Of a DNA stretch of 9,558 bases, positions 1 to 7,090 are shown piece by piece. Every line of letters begins with the position of its first letter. The stretch's first letter is position 1. The DNA is taken from positions 1-9,558 of the forward strand of contig JBEGVB010000173.1 of NCBI GenBank assembly GCA_041178545.1. The letters are read 5' to 3'. The notes under the pieces are model-generated. The model did not search any database. It saw only the letters and a program-made list of their open reading frames with translations, and was not told the origin of the DNA. The position numbers and the translations under genes are program-made. This stretch comes from JBEATZ01 sp041178545. Lineage in GTDB: Bacteria; Planctomycetota; UBA1135; UBA2386.

Positions 1-239
1 CGGTGCAGCGGCACGGCCCGACGGTCCTTGCCGCGGAGTTGGTTGAAGGTGCGCTTGAAGGCCAAGGTCTCCGGCTCCGTGCCGGCGAAGCCTGCCATCC
101 GGCCCTCGGCGAGCACGGTGCGCATGTCGACGTGCTGCAGGTCGGGGAAACGGGAGCGGATCCAGCTGGCTGGGTCCTGCTGGGCCCGCAGCGGGAGCAA
201 GGAGCCGGCAAGGGCTGCAAGGACAGGGAGGGTGCGCAC
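1..239 (-). CDS. Secreted protein of unknown function, N-terminal part only
   Basis: Reading frame on the minus strand that opens with GTG at 239-237 and stays open to the window edge (79 full codons), so the C-terminus is missing. The start is chosen because a strong Shine-Dalgarno sequence (AAGGAGG) lies 10 bases upstream and because the first ~20 residues look like a Sec signal peptide: a short basic n-region (MRT), a hydrophobic stretch (LPVLAALAGSLLPL) and a likely cleavage site at RAQ. The mature part begins QDPASWIRSRFPDLQ and continues as a charged, soluble-looking sequence. I do not recognise a family and no catalytic motif is visible. It lies downstream of the Tat lipoprotein gene on the same strand with a 159-base gap, so it may have its own promoter. 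Export is well supported; function is not assigned. Confidence 0.72.
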   Translation of the reverse strand, partial: MRTLPVLAALAGSLLPLRAQQDPASWIRSRFPDLQHVDMRTVLAEGRMAGFAGTEPETLAFKRTFNQLRGKDRRAVPLH

Positions 240-249
240 GGGTCTGGTG

Positions 250-256
250 CCTCCTT
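250..256 (-). promoter_or_regulatory. Shine-Dalgarno site of the secreted-protein gene
   Basis: AAGGAGG on the minus strand, 10 bases before the GTG at 239. It is one of the strongest ribosome binding sites in the window and fixes the start of the truncated secreted-protein gene. Confidence 0.7.
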
Positions 257-298
257 GGAGGCGGGTAGGGTCGAGTCGGGGAACGGACAAGGATAGCC

Positions 299-364
299 CA
301 CCCTCGACGGGTGCGGGGCGGCGCCGCCCGAGGTGCGGAACCCTTCCCGTCCCGCTTGCGCAAG
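299..364. other. Intergenic cluster of GC-rich inverted repeats
   Basis: Within the 159-base gap between two minus-strand genes (240-398) there are three inverted repeats. CACCC-tcgac-GGGTG is at 299-313, the perfect 14-base palindrome GGGCGGCGCCGCCC at 316-329, and the perfect 10-base palindrome CTTGCGCAAG at 355-364. They lie downstream of the isomerase-like gene and could attenuate or end its transcript. No T-run follows any of them on the minus strand, so a standard Rho-independent terminator is not supported. In DNA this GC-rich, short palindromes also arise by chance. A TATCCT hexamer (minus strand, 295-290) could be a -10 element for the secreted-protein gene, but no good -35 accompanies it. 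Confidence 0.35.
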
Positions 365-398
365 GCCGCCGTGGCAAGGGCCCTGCGACCCAGTCTGC

Positions 399-1316
399 TC
401 AGGCCAGTTCGCCCTGGATCCGCTGCAGCAGCCGGTGGGTGGCGCGGATGCCGTCGTCCTCGGCGAGGTTGGAGCCCTCGTACTCGATGCCCACGTAACC
501 GCGGTACCCGTGCTCCATCACGACGATCCGCATCATGCGGTGGTAGTCCGTGCGGGTCTCCTCACCCTTCTCGTCGAAGTCGTGGGACTTGGCGCTGACG
601 GCCTTGGCGAAGGGCATCAGCTCGGACACGCCCTGGTACCGGTCGTACTCCTCGTCCTTGCCGACTCGGAAGTTGCCGAAGTCGGGCAGCGACCCGACGC
701 TTGGGTGGCGCGTGGCAGCGAGCACCTCGCGCAGCCAGGACCCGTCGGAGGAGAGTCCACCGTGGTTCTCCACCAGCACGGACAGCCGGTACGGCTCTGC
801 CGCGACCGCGAGCTGCGAGAGCCCGTCGACGCACAGCTTGGCCTGTTCCTCGCGCGAGCCCGAGCTGCCCGCGTTGACGCGGATCGAGTGGCAGCCGAGG
901 AACGCGGCAGCCTCCATCCAGCGCTTGTGGTTCTCCACCGTCTGTCGCCTGCGGTTCGCGTCCGGGTCCCCGACCTGGCCCTCCCCGTCGCACATGATCA
1001 ACAGGCTGCGCACGCCCTCACCATCGCATGCAGCACGCAGCTCCGCGAGGTAACCCGTGACCCCCACCTTGTCGCGGTAGAACGAGTTGACGTACTCCAC
1101 GGCATCGATGCCGAACTCGCGGGCCTTGCGCGGGAAGGAAAGTGGGTCGAGCTCGCCGGACTGGTGCGACTTGTGGAGCGACCACTGGGCGAGGCTGACC
1201 TGGAACGGGACCGCGCGGGTGCGGGGCCAGAAGCAGCCTGTGAGACCACTGGTTGCCAGCGCCGCGCTGCCGAGTGCAGAGGCCCGGAGGAAGGACCGAC
1301 GGTCGAGGGAGTGCAT
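399..1316 (-). CDS. Tat-exported lipoprotein of the sugar phosphate isomerase/epimerase (xylose-isomerase-like TIM barrel) family
   Basis: Predicted 305-residue protein. The N-terminus has a twin-arginine motif (RRSFLR, residues 6-11), a hydrophobic segment (~12-25) and a lipobox LTGC with Cys28, so it is probably exported folded and lipid-anchored. The rest fits a single TIM barrel of the AP-endonuclease-2/xylose-isomerase-like family. Candidate metal ligands sit in the expected order: Glu183 (VENHG), Asp212 (LPDFGN), His245 (KSHDF) and Glu278 (IEYEG). The family isomerises or epimerises sugars or acts on related polyols; the substrate cannot be read from the sequence. ATG at 1316 is chosen because it gives a normal Tat n-region (MHSLDRR). 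An in-frame ATG at 1349 would add 11 residues and cannot be excluded, and neither start has a good Shine-Dalgarno. It is divergent from the ABC exporter across a 127-base gap. Family and export are well supported; the exact reaction is unknown. Confidence 0.88.
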   Translation of the reverse strand: MHSLDRRSFLRASALGSAALATSGLTGCFWPRTRAVPFQVSLAQWSLHKSHQSGELDPLSFPRKAREFGIDAVEYVNSFYRDKVGVTGYLAELRAACDGEGVRSLLIMCDGEGQVGDPDANRRRQTVENHKRWMEAAAFLGCHSIRVNAGSSGSREEQAKLCVDGLSQLAVAAEPYRLSVLVENHGGLSSDGSWLREVLAATRHPSVGSLPDFGNFRVGKDEEYDRYQGVSELMPFAKAVSAKSHDFDEKGEETRTDYHRMMRIVVMEHGYRGYVGIEYEGSNLAEDDGIRATHRLLQRIQGELA

Positions 1317-1349
1317 GGCGCGGGATTGGAAGCTCACGGTGTGTGCCAT

Positions 1350-1364
1350 GCAAGCCGCGGTCCC
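1350..1364 (-). promoter_or_regulatory. Possible sigma-54 (-24/-12) promoter of the Tat lipoprotein gene
   Basis: On the minus strand GGGACCG-CGGC-TTGC matches the sigma-54 consensus TGGCACG-N4-TTGC at 8 of 11 fixed positions, with the required GG and GC 10 bases apart. Transcription would start near 1338, about 22 bases before the ATG at 1316. The rest of the 1317-1443 divergent gap shows little else: on the plus strand a -35-like TTGCCA (1375-1380) has only a poor -10 (CAATCT, 1398-1403) at the correct distance. The sigma-54 match is suggestive because a sigma-54 activator is encoded nearby, but such matches occur by chance in GC-rich DNA, and the site overlaps an alternative start codon. 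Confidence 0.25.
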
Positions 1365-1443
1365 TGACATTGCCTTGCCATCCGTGCACGACCCCGACAA
1401 TCTTGCCCCTCGATCGGCCACGACCCGGCCCACGGGCACCCGC

Positions 1444-2355
1444 ATGAGCGAACCAGCACTCTCCCTGCACAACGTGACCAAGCGCTTCGGTGCGTTCACG
1501 GCCGTCGACAACGTGAGCTTCGAGATCCCGCGCGGGTGCATCTACGGATTCCTCGGCCAGAACGGCGCGGGCAAGACCACCACCATCCGCATGGTGATGA
1601 GCATCTTCCACCCGGATGCGGGTGCGATCCGCGTGCTGGGCGTCCCCGACGCGGCAATGGTGAAGGACCGCCTCGGCTACCTGCCCGAGGAGAAGGGTCT
1701 CTACAAGAAGATGCGGGCAGGCGAGATCGTCGCCTACTTCGGCAAGCTCAAGGGCATGGACCCGGCAGTCGCCAACCGCAAGGCGCGCGAGCTGCTCGAG
1801 CGGTACGGGCTCGGCGAATGGGTGGACAAGCGGTGCGAGTCGCTGTCGAAGGGCATGGGACAGAAGGTCCAGCTGCTCGGCACCATCCTGCACGAGCCGG
1901 AACTCGTCATCCTCGACGAGCCCTTCTCGGGGCTCGACCCGGTCAACCGCGACGTGTTCCGCGACTTGATCCTCGACATGAAGCGGAGCGGGAAGACCGT
2001 GATCTTCAGCACGCACGTGATGGAGCAGGCCGAACAGCTCTGCGACTACGTCATGATGATCCACAAGGGCAGGCTGCAGTTCCGGGGTTCTCTCGCCGAG
2101 GTGAAGGCCGGTCGCCAGCACGGCATCCAGCTCACCTACGACGGCGACGGCGCAGTGCTGCGCCAGTTGCCGGGGGTGGCGCGCCTCAACGACCACGGCA
2201 GGCAGGCCGAGATCTTCCTGCAGCCGGGCGCGGACGCGCAGGACGTGCTTGCTGCATTGGTTGGAAGGGTCCGCGTCCAGCGGTTCGACGTGCGCGCCCC
2301 GTCGCTGCACGAGATCTTCGTGAGCACCGTGGAGGAGGCCAACCGTGGCCAGTAA
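1444..2355 (+). CDS. ABC transporter ATP-binding protein, NatA/DrrA-like
   Basis: A 303-residue cytoplasmic ATPase that would power the permease encoded next. It carries every nucleotide-binding motif: Walker A GQNGAGKTT (38-46), Q-loop region near YLPEEKG (79-85), ABC signature LSKGMGQ (134-140), Walker B LVILDEP (154-160) with catalytic Glu159, D-loop SGLD (162-165) and switch His191 (STH). The LSKGM form of the signature, and a C-terminal domain (~225-298) ending in a 'SLHEIFV' motif, are typical of the NatA/DrrA subfamily with a DUF4162-type tail. The ATG at 1444 gives the usual short lead-in to the first strand (SLHNVTKRFG), although no clear Shine-Dalgarno precedes it. The stop codon overlaps the permease start by 11 bases, so the two are one operon. 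The substrate is not identifiable; members of this group export sodium ions, drugs or lipids. Confidence 0.95.
   Translation: MSEPALSLHNVTKRFGAFTAVDNVSFEIPRGCIYGFLGQNGAGKTTTIRMVMSIFHPDAGAIRVLGVPDAAMVKDRLGYLPEEKGLYKKMRAGEIVAYFGKLKGMDPAVANRKARELLERYGLGEWVDKRCESLSKGMGQKVQLLGTILHEPELVILDEPFSGLDPVNRDVFRDLILDMKRSGKTVIFSTHVMEQAEQLCDYVMMIHKGRLQFRGSLAEVKAGRQHGIQLTYDGDGAVLRQLPGVARLNDHGRQAEIFLQPGADAQDVLAALVGRVRVQRFDVRAPSLHEIFVSTVEEANRGQ
2331..2338 (+). promoter_or_regulatory. Shine-Dalgarno site of the ABC permease gene
   Basis: GGAGGAGG inside the last codons of the ATPase gene, 6 bases before the GTG at 2345. It fixes the permease start at that GTG and supports coupled translation of the two subunits. 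Confidence 0.75.
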
Positions 2356-3832
2356 GTCCCTGCTGGTCGCCCAGCGCGAGTTCCTCGAGAACGTCCGAAC
2401 CAAGACCTTCTGGCTCGGCATCCTCGCGATGCCGCTGCTGCTCGTCGTCTCCATCGGCGCCGGCTGGGTGCTGGAGCGGATGAAGGAGAAGAAGACCTAC
2501 ACCGTGCTCGACCTGTCGGTCGAGGAGCTGGGTCCGCGCATCGAGCGCACCGCACGGCAGCCGGACATGGAGTCGCTCACCCGCGTCCTCTCCAGGCCAG
2601 GCCTCGGCGGCAAGCTCGCGGAGCTGCAACGGGAGCTGGCGGTGGAGCCGACCACGGACGGCAAGCCTCTGGACCCGAAGTCGGTGACGCCCGAGATGGC
2701 CGAGAAGGCGTCGAAGTGGTTCCAGTCGCTTTCTGCCTCGGACGTCGCGGCGATGACCGAGCTGGCCAGCCAGCAGGCGGCGGCAGCGCGCTACGTGTAC
2801 CAACCGCTCGACGAGCTCGGGCTGGACGGGGTGCCGCGCGAGCAGCTCCGTGACCGCCTCAACGAGCTGGTGGCAAAGGGCACGCTGTTCGCCTACTTCG
2901 TGGTGCCCGAGGACCCGGTGAAGTCGCTGGAGGGCGCGGCCTACGTCTCCAACAACGTTACCGACCCGGACCTGCGCAACTGGTACGCGGAGGCAGCGAC
3001 CCGCGTCGTGCAGCAACGGCGGATCGCAGAGGCGGACATCGACGTGCGGACGGCACGCAGCCTGCAGGAACGCGTCGCGTTCCGCGAGCAGCGGATCGGC
3101 GAGGACGGCAGGACCTCGGACGTCACCATCGGCGAGAAGGCCAACAAGTACGCGCCTGTTGCCTTCGTCTACCTGCTCTGGATCGCGGTGTTCACCGCCG
3201 CCCAGATGCTGTTGACCAACACCGTCGAGGAGAAGAGCAACCGCATCATCGAGGTCCTGCTGTCCTCGGTGTCGCCGCTGCAGCTCATGTCCGGGAAGAT
3301 CTGGGGCATCGCGGCCACCGGCCTCACCATCGTCGGCTCGTGGGTCCTGTGCGCACTCGCGTCCGTCGTGATCACGCCCAAGGTGATCGGCGGGTTCGAC
3401 TTCCCGCTGATGGAGGTGATCGGCGACCCGCTCTACCTCGCCAGCTTCGTCGGGTACTTCCTGGGCGGCTACCTGCTGTACGCGGCCATCCTGGTCGGCA
3501 TCGGGTCGGTGTGCAACAGCCTCAAGGAGGCACAGAACCTCCTCCAGCCCGTGTTCCTCCTGCTCATCGTCCCGCTGCTGGCGATGATGTTCATCGTCCA
3601 GGAGCCCAACGGGACCCTGGCCCGCGTCCTCACCTACGTGCCGTTCTTCACGCCGTTCGTGATGATGAACCGTGCCGGTGGTCCGCCGCCGGCCTGGGAG
3701 TACGTCGTGAGCGGCCTGCTGCTGGCCGTCACCGTGTGGTTCGCCTTCCGCGCCGCAGGCAAGGTCTTCCGCGTCGGCGTGCTGATGACCGGCAACCCGC
3801 CCAAGCTCAAGGAGATCCTGGGCTGGCTGCGC

Positions 3833-3841
<9 letters not shown>
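2345..3841 (+). CDS. ABC-2 type exporter permease, NatB-like
   Basis: A 498-residue inner-membrane permease that pairs with the ATPase just upstream. The order is: cytoplasmic N-terminus with the family motif QREFLENVRTKTFW (9-22), TM1 (~21-43), a large polar extracytoplasmic domain (~44-266), then about five further membrane segments (~269-290, 321-343, 362-385, 401-419, 453-470). After TM2 comes the NatB hallmark TVEEKSNRIIEVLLSSVSP (293-311), a coupling segment facing the ATPase. The extracytoplasmic domain, rich in charged helices and about 220 residues long, makes the protein clearly longer than Bacillus NatB (about 386 residues). GTG at 2345 is chosen for its strong Shine-Dalgarno and because the family motif begins soon after. 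The 3' end overlaps the convergent regulator gene by 9 bases. The family is secure; substrate and physiological role are unknown. Confidence 0.93.
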
Positions 3842-5181
<1,340 letters not shown>

Positions 5182-5185
<4 letters not shown>

Positions 5186-5925
5186 GCCTTGTCCCCCGCT
5201 GCACGCCCGGTGGGCGCAGGCAGCCGGATGGTGAACTGGGTGCCCTTGCCGGGCTCCGAGGTGAACGTCAACGTGCCGTCGTGCTCCTCGACGATGCGAC
5301 GCACGGTGGGGAGACCGAGCCCGGTGCCGGTCTTCTTGGTGCTGAAGTAGGGGTCGAGGACCCGCGCCTGGTGCTCGGGCTGGATCCCTGCACCGGTGTC
5401 CGTCACGCGCACGAGCACGGCATCGCCCTCGCGCACGGTGGAGACCATCACCTCGCCGGGCCCCTGGATCGACTCGCGTGCGTTGCGGAGGAGGTTGACC
5501 ATGGCGGCCTGGAGGTGGTCCCAGTCGGCCAGGATCGTGCCCACGGCCGAGTTCGGGAAGAAGCGCAGGCCGATGCCCTGCTCGCGCATCTCCGGGGCCG
5601 AGAAGTCGACGAGGGCCTGGATCCTTGCGTTGAGGTCGCAGGGCACGAGCTTGGGTGCCGGGGCGCGCGCGTAGCTGAGGAACTCGTCGAGGATCTTCTG
5701 CAGGCGCCTCACCTCCTGCTCCACCAGCACCAGGCGCTTCTGGGTGCGCTTGTCCCGCGGCGTGTCTGCGTTGCGGAACTCCTCCAGCACCAGTTGGAGG
5801 TTGAGGCCGATCGTGGAGAGCGGGTTCCGCACCTCGTGTGCGAAGCCGGCGAGCAGGGCACCGAGCTCTGCAAGGCGCTCCGTGCGGATACGCGCCTGCC
5901 GCTCCTTTCGCTCCGGGCTCGTCAT
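5182..5925 (-). CDS. Soluble two-component histidine kinase, NtrB/ZraS-like, without a sensor domain
   Basis: A 247-residue kinase that should autophosphorylate on His30 and pass phosphate to the NtrC-type regulator translated after it. Visible motifs: H-box GFAHEVRNPL (27-36) after a short charged helix, N-box beginning Asn144 (NLLRNARES), G1 DTGAGI (176-181), F-box FSTKK (194-198) and G2 GTGLGL (200-205). There is no transmembrane segment and no room for a PAS, GAF or periplasmic domain: only ~20 residues precede the dimerisation helix, and the DNA upstream belongs to the divergent fusion gene. It is therefore a cytoplasmic catalytic core that must take its signal from another protein or by a short N-terminal contact. 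ATG at 5925 is chosen because the frame upstream of it is only the antisense of the next gene. No Shine-Dalgarno is seen. Family assignment is secure; the signal is unknown. Confidence 0.93.
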
Positions 5926-5934
5926 GGGCGGAGC

Positions 5935-5963
5935 AGGATAGGAAGGGCCCGATGGCGAATCAA
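5935..5963 (-). promoter_or_regulatory. Candidate sigma-70 promoter of the two-component operon
   Basis: On the minus strand TTGATT (5963-5958) and TATCCT (5940-5935) are separated by exactly 17 bases; each matches 4 of 6 consensus positions. The expected transcription start is near 5928, only 2-3 bases before the kinase ATG at 5925. That would make the kinase mRNA nearly leaderless, in keeping with the missing Shine-Dalgarno. The -35 falls in the most AT-rich spot of the region. This is an inference from spacing and similarity only. Confidence 0.4.
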
Positions 5964-5970
5964 TTTCGCC
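5954..5970. repeat. Inverted repeat GGCGAA-N5-TTCGCC, possible operator
   Basis: A perfect 6-base inverted repeat with a 5-base AT-rich centre (TCAAT) in the gap between the divergent kinase and fusion genes. It covers the putative -35 of the kinase operon, so a protein bound there could repress that promoter or control both directions. No known factor is recognised from the sequence. It stands out against the GC-rich surroundings but is short. Confidence 0.35.
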
Positions 5971-5996
5971 TGCGGTGCCGCTATACCTCCGCGGGA

Positions 5997-7067
5997 ATGC
6001 ACTGCCGCCGCATCGCGCTCCACGGCACGTCGGACCCAGCCAACGTCGCACTCGCGACCGCTGCCATCCTTCGCGGGGAGCTCGTGGTGCTGCCCACCGA
6101 GACGGTCTACGGCGTGGCGGCCCGGCCGAGCGACCCCGCACAGGCTGCGGCAGTCCGTACGCTCAAGGGACGCAGCACGGCACCGTTCACGTGGCACGTC
6201 GCGGAGCGCAGCGAGCTGGAGCGCCTCTGCGGCATCGTGCCCGAGCGCATCCAGCGCCTCGTGGACCGCTACTGGCCGGGCCCGCTCACGGTCGTGGTCC
6301 CAACCGGCACCGGCGAGGAGATCGGCATCAGGCTGCCCGCCCACCGGTTCACCTGCGACGTGATCCGTGCAGTCGGCGAGCCGCTCTGGATGACGAGCGT
6401 CAACCGCAGCGGCAACCCACCGCTGGGCGACCCCGACTCCATCGAGCGCGAGTTCGGATCCTCCCTTTCGCTCCTCTGCGACGACGGTCCCTCGCCGATC
6501 GGGTCCGCATCGACCGTCGTGCGACTCCGGGGCACCCGGCTCGAGGTGCTGCGCGAGGGCATCCTCACCCGGGACGAGGTGCTCCGCACCGCAGCCCACA
6601 CGGTGTTGTTCGTGTGCACCGGCAACACCTGCCGCTCGCCCCTCGCCGAGGCCATGGCACGGCGTGCGGTCGCGCTGCGGCTCGGTGTCGCGGACGAGGA
6701 GGTGCTGGCCCACGGCCTGCACTTCGCGAGCGTCGGCACCGGCGGCTTCAGTGGCATGCCTGCGAGCGAGGGCTCGACGGCGGCCGCCGCCGAGGTCGGG
6801 CTGGACCTCTCGCGACACCGCTCGGCCTCTTTCGAGACCGCAGACGCGCTGCGCGCCAGCCAGGTGCTGTGCCTCTCGTCAGGACACCTCCGTGCAGTCG
6901 CAGCAGTCGCCCCCGGGCTGGGCGAACGCGTGCAACTCCTCGACCCGGCGGGACGCGATGTCCGCGACCCGTACGGCGGGACGCTGGCCGAGTACCGACA
7001 GATGCGCGAGCAGGTCGCTGCAGCCGTCGAGAAGCGCCTCGAGGAGTGGCTGCGCTGGGTCCGCTGA
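5997..7067 (+). CDS. tsaC: Fusion of TsaC/YwlC-type threonylcarbamoyl-AMP synthase and low-molecular-weight (YwlE-like) phosphatase
   Basis: A 356-residue two-domain cytoplasmic protein. Residues ~1-192 form a YrdC/Sua5 domain that makes threonylcarbamoyl-AMP from threonine, bicarbonate and ATP for the t6A37 modification of ANN-decoding tRNAs. Motifs: PTETVYG (33-39), KGR (58-60), YWPGPLT (92-98), IRLPAH (111-116), SVNRSG (134-139), STVV (172-175). Residues ~201-356 form a low-molecular-weight phosphatase with P-loop CTGNTCRSP (207-215; nucleophile Cys207, Arg213) and general acid Asp324 in DPYGG. Thr211 in the loop matches the threonine that marks the protein-arginine phosphatase YwlE, where tyrosine phosphatases usually have isoleucine. 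The reading frame is continuous. In Bacillus, ywlC and ywlE are near neighbours, which fits a fusion of linked genes. ATG at 5997 gives the usual YwlC-like N-terminus; ATG at 5952, with an AGGA 8 bases upstream, would add 15 residues and cover the inverted repeat. Substrate of the phosphatase half is inferred. Confidence 0.9.
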   Translation: MHCRRIALHGTSDPANVALATAAILRGELVVLPTETVYGVAARPSDPAQAAAVRTLKGRSTAPFTWHVAERSELERLCGIVPERIQRLVDRYWPGPLTVVVPTGTGEEIGIRLPAHRFTCDVIRAVGEPLWMTSVNRSGNPPLGDPDSIEREFGSSLSLLCDDGPSPIGSASTVVRLRGTRLEVLREGILTRDEVLRTAAHTVLFVCTGNTCRSPLAEAMARRAVALRLGVADEEVLAHGLHFASVGTGGFSGMPASEGSTAAAAEVGLDLSRHRSASFETADALRASQVLCLSSGHLRAVAAVAPGLGERVQLLDPAGRDVRDPYGGTLAEYRQMREQVAAAVEKRLEEWLRWVR

Positions 7068-7090
7068 AGGCTGCCTCGGGTCGCTTCAGC
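7063..7090. terminator. Possible bidirectional hairpin between convergent genes
   Basis: GCTGAAG (7063-7069) and CTTCAGC (7084-7090) form a 7-base perfect stem around a 14-base loop. The stop codons of both converging genes lie at least partly inside the arms. The symmetry suits a terminator working in both directions for the fusion gene and lpxD. The large loop and the absence of a T-run on either side make it weak, and it may be chance. Confidence 0.3.

Noticed and set aside
333..1367. Long plus-strand open frame (344 codons) opposite the Tat lipoprotein gene
   Set aside because: It is antisense to a gene with clear family motifs; the translation has no recognisable domain and its composition is that of a GC-rich shadow frame.
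1018..2454. Minus-strand open frame of 478 codons opposite the ABC ATPase
   Set aside because: The plus strand encodes every ABC motif in order. The minus translation is histidine- and valine-rich shadow sequence with no domain.
5954..5971. A -24/-12 promoter in the divergent kinase/fusion gap (TGGCGAA...TTTCGC)
   Set aside because: The GG and GC elements are 12 bases apart instead of 10, so it does not fit sigma-54 spacing.
5926..6141. N-terminal extension of the histidine kinase frame up to 6141
   Set aside because: This part is antisense to the YrdC domain of the fusion gene and reads as arginine/proline-rich shadow. The kinase starts sensibly at 5925.
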